Positions 13,109 through 21,571 of a stretch of 37,023 nucleotides of DNA are shown in pieces; within the stretch, counting starts at the first letter, position 1, and each line of letters begins with the position of its first letter. Made by a program: the position numbers and the translations under genes. The notes under the pieces were generated by a model, which searched no databases, was not told the DNA's origin, and saw only the letters and a program-made list of their open reading frames with translations. The stretch comes from a virus: IMG/VR virus record IMGVR_UViG_3300008258_000030, positions 1 through 37,023 of that record; one strand, given 5' to 3'.

Positions 13109-15172
13109 TCACTTACTGGTAGCTCTATAAACTCCGTCCCACTTGAGTGGTTCATCAGTCTTCAAATCATATATTCTTTGTTCCATCATAGCATAGTATG
13201 CATTGAGCTCTTCGTTCCAGCATCGCTTGAGATCTTTTATAAGATTCAGAGCTTCATCCCATTTGCCTTGACGATAGAGATCGAGGAACTTCTTATGTAG
13301 TAATTCTCCAGCGCCGTCAGAAACATCGAGAACGGTGTAGATTCTTGCTGGTTCTGTCTTACCTTTGACAGCAATCAGATCGAGTTCGACTATTTGGTAT
13401 ACAGACCCCACCAATTCGGCCGTTTGTGGCCCGACGATGAGTTTAACTCCATAAGGCTTGGTTTGACCTTCCAGACGAGCAGCCAAATTAACGCCGTCGC
13501 CCAGACAAGTATAATCGAAACGCTGATCAGAGCCCATATTACCCACAACCACAGTGGCAGTGTTAATACCAAGACCCATACCGAAAGCTGGAATGCCTTC
13601 TCCTTTAATCTCTTCATTGAAAATCTCCAAATCTTTTAACATTTGAAAGGCAGTTCGAACAGCATCTAATGCATGCTTATTGTTATCGAGCGGAGCATTC
13701 CAGAATGCCATTTGCGCATCACCAATATACTTATCAAGTGTGCCGTTGTTTTCGAGAATCGCCCGTGTCATGACTGTCATGTAACGATTCATAATAGAAG
13801 TCAAGCCTTGGACATCATCTCCGTAGTGTTCAGAGATTGTAGTAAATCCGCGAACGTCTGTAAACATGATCGAAAGATCACGTGATTCTCCGCCAAGCTT
13901 CAAGAGTTCTGGTTGTCTTTGTAGTCTTGCTACCAGATCTGGGCTCAGATATGTGCCGAACTGTTTCTTAATCTGTTGCTTCTGTAAATACTCTGAGATA
14001 AATTTCACTGTATAGATATGAATGTAGATCAGCAGCGCGCCTAATACGTTGAAGCTGATATCCATCATTATACCATAAGTGCCGAATAAGTACACCGGTA
14101 AATACACATAGGCAGCAATCAATGCTGCGATATATACATACGAGAACTTAAATCGAGAGATAACTACCAATGCCAGGAAAAGAAGAAGAAACCCGCCAAG
14201 ATCTACAAGCGGAATCCAATTCGGAATCGACACAGAGTCCCCATTTATCAGAGTCTCAAGAATACTCGCTTGGAGTTGATGGGGATGTTGGGCACCTGAA
14301 GGAGTCGCTACAGGGTTACTTAGCCCAGCTGCAGTCACTCCAACAATCGCGATTTTACCTGCCAGATCGGGCAAAGGACCCGCACCAATTTCGTATGATT
14401 GAAATTGGTAGTTCGGATTGATGAAGGTTCTTCCATACTCGTCTGTTTTAATTGTTTCAAAAGAAGGAATTCGTAATGCTTCAACCCCAGTCTGATTTAT
14501 CTTGGCTTGATACGAAGAGTCTCCTGCAGCTACACGCAGCATCTCTAGAGCAAATGCGGGATAGTATTCGCCTGATGACTCAGATAGAAGAGGAACTCGC
14601 CTTACAACCCCATCAGTCTCGGGTAGGGTTGACGTTATCCCAACACCGGCTGCGGCTTCTTGAAGAACTGAGACATTACTTAGAACGCATGGGTATTGAG
14701 GAAGAAATTCAGTTGCTTCTCCATCGCCGATTACGGCAACGCCTGTCTTCCGAATTGTCGCGCTTGCCCGTGAACAAGAGTCGCTTACCGTCTGGCTAAG
14801 AACGACAGGATATTGCTTTAGCGAATCCGCAAGATCTCGATCAGTCCCCAACCGATCACGCTCAGGGTAAAGTATAGTGCTACCAACAAGAGCAGCCCCT
14901 CGGCCATAGACCTCAGAATGAATGTCAGCGTAGACTTTACGCGGGAACGGATATTGGCCATATTTCTCAATCGCTTTCTCGCCAATATTTATCAAAACGA
15001 TCTGTTCTGACTTCTTTGGTTCAGAAATCATAAGGTAGTCGTAAAACTTGAGGCGAGTGGCTTCGACGAGATATGGATCCGAGATCTTTACTGTCATAAG
15101 AAGAGCGAACGTAAAGATCGCCAGCCATGGGCTCAGAAGAATCGATTTAATTTTTTGTGTAGCTGTACCCAC
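13109..15172 (-). CDS. CHASE2-domain class III adenylate cyclase
   Basis: 687 residues. An N-terminal membrane helix (about 16-30) leads to an extracytoplasmic CHASE2 sensor (about 35-310) and three membrane helices (about 321-390). A class III cyclase domain (about 430-610) follows, then a short C-terminal helix region. Metal Asp439 (FTDVRGFT) and Asp485 (KYIGDAQ) are present. Lys481 and Asp553 (FDYT) match the adenine-specifying pair, and Asn562/Arg566 (GDGVNLAARLE) fit transition-state residues. It should make cAMP in response to a periplasmic signal. Its start overlaps the upstream curlin-like gene by 26 bp, making it the last gene of the curli operon. Confidence 0.9.
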   Translation of the reverse strand: MGTATQKIKSILLSPWLAIFTFALLMTVKISDPYLVEATRLKFYDYLMISEPKKSEQIVLINIGEKAIEKYGQYPFPRKVYADIHSEVYGRGAALVGSTILYPERDRLGTDRDLADSLKQYPVVLSQTVSDSCSRASATIRKTGVAVIGDGEATEFLPQYPCVLSNVSVLQEAAAGVGITSTLPETDGVVRRVPLLSESSGEYYPAFALEMLRVAAGDSSYQAKINQTGVEALRIPSFETIKTDEYGRTFINPNYQFQSYEIGAGPLPDLAGKIAIVGVTAAGLSNPVATPSGAQHPHQLQASILETLINGDSVSIPNWIPLVDLGGFLLLFLALVVISRFKFSYVYIAALIAAYVYLPVYLFGTYGIMMDISFNVLGALLIYIHIYTVKFISEYLQKQQIKKQFGTYLSPDLVARLQRQPELLKLGGESRDLSIMFTDVRGFTTISEHYGDDVQGLTSIMNRYMTVMTRAILENNGTLDKYIGDAQMAFWNAPLDNNKHALDAVRTAFQMLKDLEIFNEEIKGEGIPAFGMGLGINTATVVVGNMGSDQRFDYTCLGDGVNLAARLEGQTKPYGVKLIVGPQTAELVGSVYQIVELDLIAVKGKTEPARIYTVLDVSDGAGELLHKKFLDLYRQGKWDEALNLIKDLKRCWNEELNAYYAMMEQRIYDLKTDEPLKWDGVYRATSK

Positions 15173-16607
15173 TGCAAGGTCCTGTCGCGCATGTTATTGT
15201 CATTGAAGCGGAGTCAGTAGCACTCGCAGCAGTTTGCGATACAGTGACTCCAATTCCTGGATTATTTATTATCAGTTGAAACAGCTTTTGTGAAGCACCA
15301 GATTGAGTGATGGTTGCATTCAATCCGCCATAAGGTGCGCTGATATCTAAGAAGTGATTACCTGTGCCTTGTTGCAAAGTAGTAATTACATTCGAGTTAC
15401 CTAAGATATTGAAGAACGCATACTTTCCACCGGCATCTTTCTGCTGAGCAGTCAGTTGATTTCCCGTTCCATTCATTACCAGCTCTGTATACTTACCATT
15501 ATTTTGTTGTGTAAGAGATACGGTGTTATTATTACCAGTGACAGACACTTCGGCAAGATTGTTTCCGAGAACGGTAGTAGCAGTGCCTTGATTAATAGTA
15601 ATATTGTTGTTGCTACCATTAATTAACATGTCTTGAGAACCGTTAACACCTCTGATGGCATTAAACCTTGAGAACTGTTCGACGTTGACGGTATTATTAT
15701 CGCCGATATTTTGAATGTAAATCGAGTTACTTGTAATAGCATTCGTCTGGCCAAGCTTAATAGTCTGATTAGTCGTAATCGATACAGCAGGATATGCAGG
15801 CGCTGGAGGTGGAGGTGGAGGTGTGGTCGGTGCAGACGATCCTTCGTTTGGAGCTATAGGATTAAACGTGGTTCCATTCAGAGTTGTTGTTCCTTGCAAC
15901 TGGTCGATGAACAAGATAGGAGAAAGAGCTGTGTCACCAAGATTGAATGACGAGAAGCCGAGCGTATAGTTGCCATCAGTCGGTACAGTAAACACGGCGA
16001 GTTGCCAACCAGTGGCACCATAAGATCCTACTGAATAGTTACCAGTTCCTTGATTGGTAAATCCGAGCAGAGCATAATTCTGTGTCTGACCGTTTAAAGT
16101 TGGAATTCCTGGTCCATTCGTCAACGTAATCATCGAGCCGTCGTTGTAAGGAACATAGTCGGTCGACAGATATTGCCAGCCAAACGTGTATGTAATTCCG
16201 GCTTGTAGGAATACGGTTCTACTCACAGACGAAGCATTCGTAGGATACATTGACCCATTCGAATAGATCGTATTTCGAATGGTTGTAATATCGGTTGAGC
16301 TTAGACCAAGCGTAGTCATGGCTGTATTGAATTGAGGAGAACTTCCTCCTGCTTGGACCGATATCATATAAGAACCATAAGGTGTAATTGTCCAGCACTT
16401 ACCTCCACCTGGGCAATAGTTTTGCATGCCAGTTGTCACTTGAACTCCCTGACCAGAATCTGACCAACTCGTTCGAAGTGTGGTGGATCCGTTAGAAACT
16501 GTCCAACCTGCATAAGTTCCATCTTCGAAACCATAGTTCGAAGGCGTCTGCGCATTTAACTGTACGCTAAACGTTAACAGTAGTAGTGTTAAGATCCATC
16601 TGATCAT
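15147..16607 (-). CDS. secreted curlin-repeat protein with extra N-terminal beta domain
   Basis: 486 residues with a clear signal peptide (about 1-19, ending LNAQ). Residues about 20-255 form a beta-rich, Gly/Thr/Ser-rich module (NYGFEDGTYAGWT opening) resembling carbohydrate-binding or adhesin sandwiches; no exact family is claimed. A proline linker (PPPPPP, near 270) follows, then several imperfect curlin-type units with Gln/Asn spacing (NNTVNVEQ, NNITINQG, NNTVSLTQQ, NATITQSG). It is probably exported through CsgG and displayed or assembled outside. It overlaps FecR and cyclase genes at either end. Confidence 0.75.
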   Translation of the reverse strand: MIRWILTLLLLTFSVQLNAQTPSNYGFEDGTYAGWTVSNGSTTLRTSWSDSGQGVQVTTGMQNYCPGGGKCWTITPYGSYMISVQAGGSSPQFNTAMTTLGLSSTDITTIRNTIYSNGSMYPTNASSVSRTVFLQAGITYTFGWQYLSTDYVPYNDGSMITLTNGPGIPTLNGQTQNYALLGFTNQGTGNYSVGSYGATGWQLAVFTVPTDGNYTLGFSSFNLGDTALSPILFIDQLQGTTTLNGTTFNPIAPNEGSSAPTTPPPPPPAPAYPAVSITTNQTIKLGQTNAITSNSIYIQNIGDNNTVNVEQFSRFNAIRGVNGSQDMLINGSNNNITINQGTATTVLGNNLAEVSVTGNNNTVSLTQQNNGKYTELVMNGTGNQLTAQQKDAGGKYAFFNILGNSNVITTLQQGTGNHFLDISAPYGGLNATITQSGASQKLFQLIINNPGIGVTVSQTAASATDSASMTITCATGPCSGYSYTKN

Positions 16608-17740
16608 CTTGCACCTGACTCTTGTATTACGGTGATATTTCCTTGTGGTCTACCTGTACCTGTCGTAGTCCATTTATCATCCATAAAATTGTAGGCGTCG
16701 ACGATTCCATTCTGTACAGAAACGAGTTGAATTTCTGTGTCTTTTGGTAACCATACGATCACAGATTGATTCTTATCCTCTGAGATTCTCGAGTATACCC
16801 ATCCGACTTGCAGTTGTTTCTTGAAAGTAGGAGATACGTTTGTGTAGATAGTTTCTGTCGGTCTTGCACCAGAATTATACTCTGCATAGATATTTTGAAG
16901 TTCATCTTGAGTAGGCAAACGAAGAGTAGCAACTGCGACTTCTTCTACGCCGTCTCCACCGGTATTTGGATCTTGGTTGTCATCAGATGCGGCTTTTGCA
17001 GGATTGACAAATTTCTTGAGTGATTCGCGAGCAGCGTTGATGAGTGATTGTCCATCGTCTGTTTCGAGAGGAGAGATCTGAATATTGTTGTCCATACCCT
17101 TCATTGCAGGGTTAATTACGACCGGAGGAGCAGGAGGAGCGTAAGAATTCTCGACCATCGTTGCTTGGAATGGCTGAGTCAGAGTCACGATACCTGCAGC
17201 AGTGATAACATCGATAGCTCCAGACGGGCATTCGAAGTTGATCTTTGTAATATCTTTATCGTTATAACATTCTGGAACGAGGACAACAGTCGATCTGCCG
17301 GCCTCATCGACTGACATGACAAAGTCTGTGCCTCTTACGGCAATCGTTGCGGTGGGTGTCCGTATACCAACACCGCGAGCGTTGCCATGAGCAATGCCAC
17401 CAGAAGTATATCTCGCAGTTCCCAAAGCCAGCTTAAGACCAAGCTTGCCTTTGCTCTTATTGTTTCCATCATAGACGAAATCATCGATGACTAACCTTGA
17501 ATTTTGTGTGATGTTAACTGTGGTGGCATCGACGAATCGAATCTTAAATCTACCCTGAGAATTGGTAGAGACGGTATCGTTCTTTTCGATACTCGAGCCT
17601 TTAGCAGCAGGTGCGACCTTTGCACCACGCTTCACGGAACCTCCGCCCTGAAACTCTGATATCGATCCCACGCCTGCAAAGGCGGGAACCGATATCAGAA
17701 GTAAGAGATTAATGGCCAGTCTTGATATTAAACGTACCAT
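16604..17740 (-). CDS. FecR-domain periplasmic protein
   Basis: 378 residues. A signal peptide (ends about VPAFA) is followed by a FecR domain (about 25-200) with the characteristic RTPTATIAVRGTDFVMSV stretch. Residues 250-378 hold an acidic linker and a beta-rich tail. FecR domains sense or relay periplasmic signals, and FecR/CHASE2-cyclase pairs occur in bacteria (from memory). Here it is encoded between two curlin-like genes and upstream of the cyclase, suggesting a partner role. The start overlaps the previous gene by 32 bp. Confidence 0.85.
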   Translation of the reverse strand: MVRLISRLAINLLLLISVPAFAGVGSISEFQGGGSVKRGAKVAPAAKGSSIEKNDTVSTNSQGRFKIRFVDATTVNITQNSRLVIDDFVYDGNNKSKGKLGLKLALGTARYTSGGIAHGNARGVGIRTPTATIAVRGTDFVMSVDEAGRSTVVLVPECYNDKDITKINFECPSGAIDVITAAGIVTLTQPFQATMVENSYAPPAPPVVINPAMKGMDNNIQISPLETDDGQSLINAARESLKKFVNPAKAASDDNQDPNTGGDGVEEVAVATLRLPTQDELQNIYAEYNSGARPTETIYTNVSPTFKKQLQVGWVYSRISEDKNQSVIVWLPKDTEIQLVSVQNGIVDAYNFMDDKWTTTGTGRPQGNITVIQESGAR

Positions 17741-18482
17741 TTGAACCCGTCGACTTAAGATTGATTACGGTTTCCGAAGCTCCGTATTGCTGGGTTGTAA
17801 TGGTGTTCAGTGTACCTGTAAGATTCACATAGAGCGAATGTCCAAATGTTCCGCCGAGACCTGTTTGTGTCACGTCGAAGTCATTGTAGTCACCTGTGAC
17901 AAGAACAGTCTGCGTAGCATTTGGTGACAGCGCGTCGATATTGAACGTGTTGTTATCACCAGTGATATCCATCGAGTTACGGATATTTGCACCCGAACCA
18001 TGGAACACAAGAGAGTTTGAATCGCCAGTAAAGCGAGCGTTCATATCGAACTGATTACAGATCGCGTCAGATACTAAAGTACCGCAACGAATGTCTGCAG
18101 TATTTAGGTCGCCGATTTGGCGTATTGTAGCTGTGGCAACTCCTGTGCCTCCAGTTGCGGATACGATTCCCATGTAGAGTTGGTTTCCGTTACCTGTTTG
18201 TACAGCGATGACACTTTGATTATCGCCGCGTAGGTAGATAGGATCACCAGAATCGCCAATAATGTTGGCAGTGCCTGTCTGAACAATGTTAACATCAACG
18301 TTTCCGCCTTCTTGATCAATATACACCTTGTTGGTGGTTGCAACTGCGGCTGCAGTCACTTCATTCGGAGAGGTAGTTACGATTGTTGGTGGTGTTGGGG
18401 CTGTTGGTAGCACTGTTTGTGCAACCGCAGATGTTCCATAAAGAAGAGCAGCGCCAACGAATAAAGCTTTACTTAACTTCAT
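17709..18482 (-). CDS. curlin-repeat protein (CsgA/CsgB-like)
   Basis: 257 residues. A signal peptide ends about AVAQ. The body has repeated strand-turn units with the curlin spacing of I/V-x-Q-x-G-x-x-N, such as NIVQTGTANII, IAVQTGNGNQL, TIRQIGDLNTA, VTQTG and ITTQQYG. Curlins nucleate or form amyloid fibres. It starts MKLSKALFVGA with ribosome site AAAAGGAAACAACAA and overlaps the end of csgG by 14 bp. It is less regular than E. coli CsgA, so fibre formation is inference. Confidence 0.78.
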   Translation of the reverse strand: MKLSKALFVGAALLYGTSAVAQTVLPTAPTPPTIVTTSPNEVTAAAVATTNKVYIDQEGGNVDVNIVQTGTANIIGDSGDPIYLRGDNQSVIAVQTGNGNQLYMGIVSATGGTGVATATIRQIGDLNTADIRCGTLVSDAICNQFDMNARFTGDSNSLVFHGSGANIRNSMDITGDNNTFNIDALSPNATQTVLVTGDYNDFDVTQTGLGGTFGHSLYVNLTGTLNTITTQQYGASETVINLKSTGSNGTFNIKTGH

Positions 18483-19293
18483 TTGTTGTTTCCTTTTGCT
18501 TAAATCTCCATAGACCTTTACGTTCACCATCCTTGATCAATTCCACAACGGCCGTTTCTATGGCTGAACGGATCGCATAACTACCAGCTTCATTCGATGT
18601 TTGTTGTCCATCAAATTCAAAAGCTTTTGTTGCCATGTCAAAGAATTTAAATGCTGTCACTCCCTCGGATGTAGAGAGCAGATTCTTCTCAACAGTGACA
18701 GAGGTGAGGACTTCACCTGTCTGTACTGAGACGAGTCGCATACTAATAGTAACTTGATCTTCTGCGTACTGCTGATAAGGACCAATTCCAAGGAATCGTG
18801 CACCGTTACCACCAGTCTTGGTATTTGAACTATAGTCAATAATACCGCCTTCAAGAATGATACCTGCAACCATGAGAGGAGGAAGCGGTTCTGCACCTTC
18901 TCCGAGTTGCTGTTCTCTCATCTGTCTGACAAGCTGACGTTCTTTAATAAGAGAATCGATACCTACGCGTTCGACTGGACGAAACCACTTGCCATCGCCA
19001 GTATCTGCCAATGTTTTGATAACATAAGCATCGGCGCCTTGAGTTACCGCCGTCGAGAAGCTGGCTTGAGTAGCAGAAGGTTTACGTTGTCCTGTTCTAT
19101 CAGTGAACGAGTAGATAGCGATAGGAATCACTTGTCCATCGAGCTCTGGTAGATTTTTAAACAACTTAGGATTTGCAAATCTTTCTACCTCAGCATCTTC
19201 TCGTAGAAGATATGACTGATTCAGATGAGGATGCATTCCGCCTATGCAACCAGATGTTGCAAGAAGTATTGGAAGCAAGAGTAGTTTTTTCAT
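18469..19293 (-). CDS. csgG: CsgG curli secretion channel lipoprotein
   Basis: 274 residues, near the 277 of E. coli CsgG. The lipoprotein signal ends at Cys16 (LATSGC). Strong colinear matches include IYSFTDRTGQRKPSATQASFSTAV (shortened here), WFRPVERVGIDSLIKERQ, NTKTGGNGARFLGIG and AIETAVVELIKDG. CsgG forms a nonameric outer-membrane pore that exports curlins. It is flanked by csgF upstream and a curlin gene downstream, as in bacterial curli systems. CsgE is not seen in the window. Confidence 0.95.
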   Translation of the reverse strand: MKKLLLLPILLATSGCIGGMHPHLNQSYLLREDAEVERFANPKLFKNLPELDGQVIPIAIYSFTDRTGQRKPSATQASFSTAVTQGADAYVIKTLADTGDGKWFRPVERVGIDSLIKERQLVRQMREQQLGEGAEPLPPLMVAGIILEGGIIDYSSNTKTGGNGARFLGIGPYQQYAEDQVTISMRLVSVQTGEVLTSVTVEKNLLSTSEGVTAFKFFDMATKAFEFDGQQTSNEAGSYAIRSAIETAVVELIKDGERKGLWRFKQKETTNEVK

Positions 19294-19302
19294 GGCTTTT
19301 CC

Positions 19303-19749
19303 TTAGAACCCAAAGGTTGCGATAGGAACAGTCACGACTGTCGTATTACCAGCTTTGTCGACAACCGTCAACGTCACTGATGTACCAGTTTTTACATAGC
19401 TAATCGTATTACCATCGAGGGTGAATATGCCCTGTTGAGCAGAACCTTCAGCAAAAAGATTGTTTGAAAGCTGCGTCGCCAGCTGAGCATATACCTGAGA
19501 TGTAAACAGTGCCATAAACTTGGCAAGCGGAGTGTTAGCTGCTTCGGATCTCGCAAGAGCTAGCTTTGCGGCTTCGGCATCTTTGATTGCTTGCTCACGA
19601 GAACGCTCTTGCGCATCGATTGCTTGCACATGTTGTGACCATCCATATCCATTGAAGGAAGGACTTTTAAACTGTTGTACAATCGGATCAGCTTTTGCCG
19701 GCGCGCTGAAGCATATCAATAACGTCAATATTGCTAGTTTCTTCGACAC
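19303..19749 (-). CDS. csgF: CsgF curli assembly factor
   Basis: 148 residues with a GTG start (19747-19749) supported by AAGGAAG upstream and a signal peptide beginning right there (ends about PAKA). A longer TTG-started frame reaches 19815 but is lysine-rich and lacks a site. The mature N-terminus QFKSPSFNGYG matches the CsgF F-x-N-P-x-F-G-G motif that inserts in the CsgG pore. The C-terminal TISYVKTGTSVTLTVVDKAG strands also fit. An inserted Ala-rich helix lies in the middle. CsgF anchors the nucleator to CsgG at the cell surface. Confidence 0.88.
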   Translation of the reverse strand: MSKKLAILTLLICFSAPAKADPIVQQFKSPSFNGYGWSQHVQAIDAQERSREQAIKDAEAAKLALARSEAANTPLAKFMALFTSQVYAQLATQLSNNLFAEGSAQQGIFTLDGNTISYVKTGTSVTLTVVDKAGNTTVVTVPIATFGF

Positions 19750-19811
19750 TTTCTTCTTCCTTTTTCTTTTCAGAAGAAAGACTAAACTCAAGCGAGAAGA
19801 TCTTAATGATT

Positions 19812-20075
19812 TCAATCTTTAGATTTATATTCATCGTGATCTTCCTTTATCTGCAATACTACACTCACCTTCTGTTGTAACCGAATCATATCATTATCAA
19901 GCATGCGAACACGATCAATGAGAGCAATCAAAATAGCGTTTGTCTCACCAATCAATGGCATTAATTTATCTGTAACGAACTTGTAGATAAACCATACAAA
20001 ATATCCCATACCCACCGAGGAGACAATAGGAAAACCATATTGTTTTACAAGTTCAGCAACCGTATTTAAATCCAT
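19812..20075 (-). CDS. holin-like membrane protein, 87 aa (second copy)
   Basis: One membrane helix (about 15-33, FPIVSSVGMGYFVWFIYKFV) and a helical tail (IDRVRMLDNDMIRLQQKV), with a charged end. Layout resembles BhlA/UviB-type phage proteins and closely mirrors the gene upstream, so the two look like paralogues. The start directly abuts the previous stop. Holin function is inference. Confidence 0.55.
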   Translation of the reverse strand: MDLNTVAELVKQYGFPIVSSVGMGYFVWFIYKFVTDKLMPLIGETNAILIALIDRVRMLDNDMIRLQQKVSVVLQIKEDHDEYKSKD

Positions 20076-20362
20076 TAATCTTTTCTCGCATCGTTCTTCC
20101 CGTCGGCTCGAGCGATACGATCCAGATCCGGTTTCAGTCCTAGTGCCGAACTTACAACCGCATCCATTCGGATAATGTCATGGTTCATCGTTCGAACTCG
20201 ATTGTCGAGTCCCATGATAATACCTTGCATACCCTTAATGGCTTTCACAACACTTTCTAAAATATAATTAATGACGAAGTAAACAAAAACCCCAGCAATC
20301 AGCGCAGCTGCGATAGGGAATCCGACATCAGCAATCAATTTAAAAATAGCGTCGTAGTTCAT
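20075..20362 (-). CDS. holin-like membrane protein, 95 aa (first copy)
   Basis: Start MNYDAIFKLIADVGFPIAA; longer in-frame starts lie inside the previous gene. A membrane helix (about 13-35) is followed by a helical tail with NRVRTMNHDIIRMDAVV, parallel to the next gene. A TATAAATA box lies 5 nt before its ATG, so the mRNA may be leaderless. It opens the curli operon. Holin function is inference. Confidence 0.55.
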   Translation of the reverse strand: MNYDAIFKLIADVGFPIAAALIAGVFVYFVINYILESVVKAIKGMQGIIMGLDNRVRTMNHDIIRMDAVVSSALGLKPDLDRIARADGKNDARKD

Positions 20363-20367
20363 ACAAC

Positions 20368-20375
20368 TATTTATA
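20368..20375 (-). promoter_or_regulatory. late promoter TATAAATA of the curli operon
   Basis: An exact late box on the minus strand, right after the radical SAM stop and 5 nt before the first holin-like ATG. T4 late starts lie a few nt downstream of the box, so the start would fall on or beside the ATG. Confidence 0.65.
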
Positions 20376-21389
20376 CTACTTCGTAACTGAGGCGCTACAC
20401 TTCGTACAAATGTTATTATATGCTCTGTCGATGGTCTCGACGTGCTTATCACTCAACCACATCTCGGAGAGTTCTTGTTCAAGAACATTACCAAAAATAT
20501 AGTCGAAGTTATAGTCATTGCAACAGAGAATGGCATCTCCACTCGAGTTGATACTCAGCCACTCATAGTTGCGATCACCCCAGTTTTGACAACCTACGAC
20601 AGTACGATTCTTCATACGATCTTTCATGTAGTCTTCTTCAGTAATATACTGAGCGATAAGACCGGTACGATCAATCAGATCAGACTTTTCTATATCAAAC
20701 TTAGGGAACAGTTTCGTGGCAATATCTACTTGCCTCTGATGCTCTCCAGTCTGTAAGTCGAGATCGATGCCAAGCTCTTCAAACTTCGGGCCTTTCTTCA
20801 AAGATCCTGTCTTAAATGAGAGTTCGTTGACACCGTTGACGATAAGCTTCACTCTTCCTGCAAGTTTGCGAGTTACGGCATGATTATGCAGGTTTTCAAG
20901 ATTCTCCATCATATCATCGAATCGCTTGGCAGGAAATCCTGATCTCTTCGACCAGACTTCTGCATTTTCATATGCAGGAATGTTCAGTGCGATTTCTTGA
21001 ATGACAGAAGGAGTATACTTGTTGATGATATCGAGTTTATCAGGAGTCAGATTGACACCGTTGCTCAGAATGAAAGTCTTCAGACCATAGTGCTTTGCCA
21101 GTTCGAGTAGCTTCTCGAAGTCTTTGTACAGCAGCACTTCACTGTAGTGTGTGGTCAGAAAGAGATCAAAATCTGGACTGACGACTCCGTTTGGTGTCTC
21201 TCGTTCGACAATAAGTTTTCGAAAGATCTTCTCGACGTCCTCAATCGGCATCTGCTTCATACCAGATTCTGGTTGAGGAATGTACCTGACAGGACAATAC
21301 CAGCACTTGGCATTACAGAACCCAAAAAGGTCGATAGCCAAGCGCTGGATTTGATATGCTTTTAACCTAGAACGAATAAATGTCGACAA
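20376..21389 (-). CDS. radical SAM/SPASM protein
   Basis: 337 residues. The radical SAM cluster motif is CNAKCWYC (C25, C29, C32) for a 4Fe-4S/AdoMet reaction. The C-terminal region has a SPASM-like Cys set (VGCQNWG, AILCCNDYNFD, NICTKC). SPASM enzymes often modify peptides or proteins. The start is TTG (21387-21389) with GAGGTG upstream; no ATG is available. It lies immediately before the curli operon, so the substrate could be one of its products, but that is inference. Confidence 0.88.
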   Translation of the reverse strand: MSTFIRSRLKAYQIQRLAIDLFGFCNAKCWYCPVRYIPQPESGMKQMPIEDVEKIFRKLIVERETPNGVVSPDFDLFLTTHYSEVLLYKDFEKLLELAKHYGLKTFILSNGVNLTPDKLDIINKYTPSVIQEIALNIPAYENAEVWSKRSGFPAKRFDDMMENLENLHNHAVTRKLAGRVKLIVNGVNELSFKTGSLKKGPKFEELGIDLDLQTGEHQRQVDIATKLFPKFDIEKSDLIDRTGLIAQYITEEDYMKDRMKNRTVVGCQNWGDRNYEWLSINSSGDAILCCNDYNFDYIFGNVLEQELSEMWLSDKHVETIDRAYNNICTKCSASVTK

Positions 21390-21424
21390 AATTCACCTCA
21401 CGTGTTTGATACTGAGGTTATTTA

Positions 21425-21571
21425 TCAGCTCTTCAAGAAGAGCTGGTCGGCATTCAAAAACAATTCGTCGAACTTCTTCAACCACATCGCTTTAAACTCG
21501 GGGTTCTCGGCACGCTGAGATGCAACAAGAACGTTCTTCAAACGACGGGCAAGTACTCGATCTGGTTTCAT
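21425..21571 (-). CDS. small basic protein, 48 aa
   Basis: MKPDRVLARRLKNVL...; the start overlaps the upstream stop by 4 bp (ATGA). Its last codons form a near-perfect palindrome (21426-21445). Unknown function. Confidence 0.55.
   Translation of the reverse strand: MKPDRVLARRLKNVLVASQRAENPEFKAMWLKKFDELFLNADQLFLKS
21426..21445. repeat. 9-bp inverted repeat at gene end
   Basis: CAGCTCTTC-AA-GAAGAGCTG, overlapping the stop of the 48-aa gene. On the minus strand it is followed by ATAAATAACC rather than a T run, so it is not a standard terminator; a GATAAATA late-like box overlaps its edge. Confidence 0.6.

Noticed and set aside
19749-19815. Longer CsgF start (TTG 19815)
   Set aside because: The signal peptide and ribosome site both point to GTG 19749.
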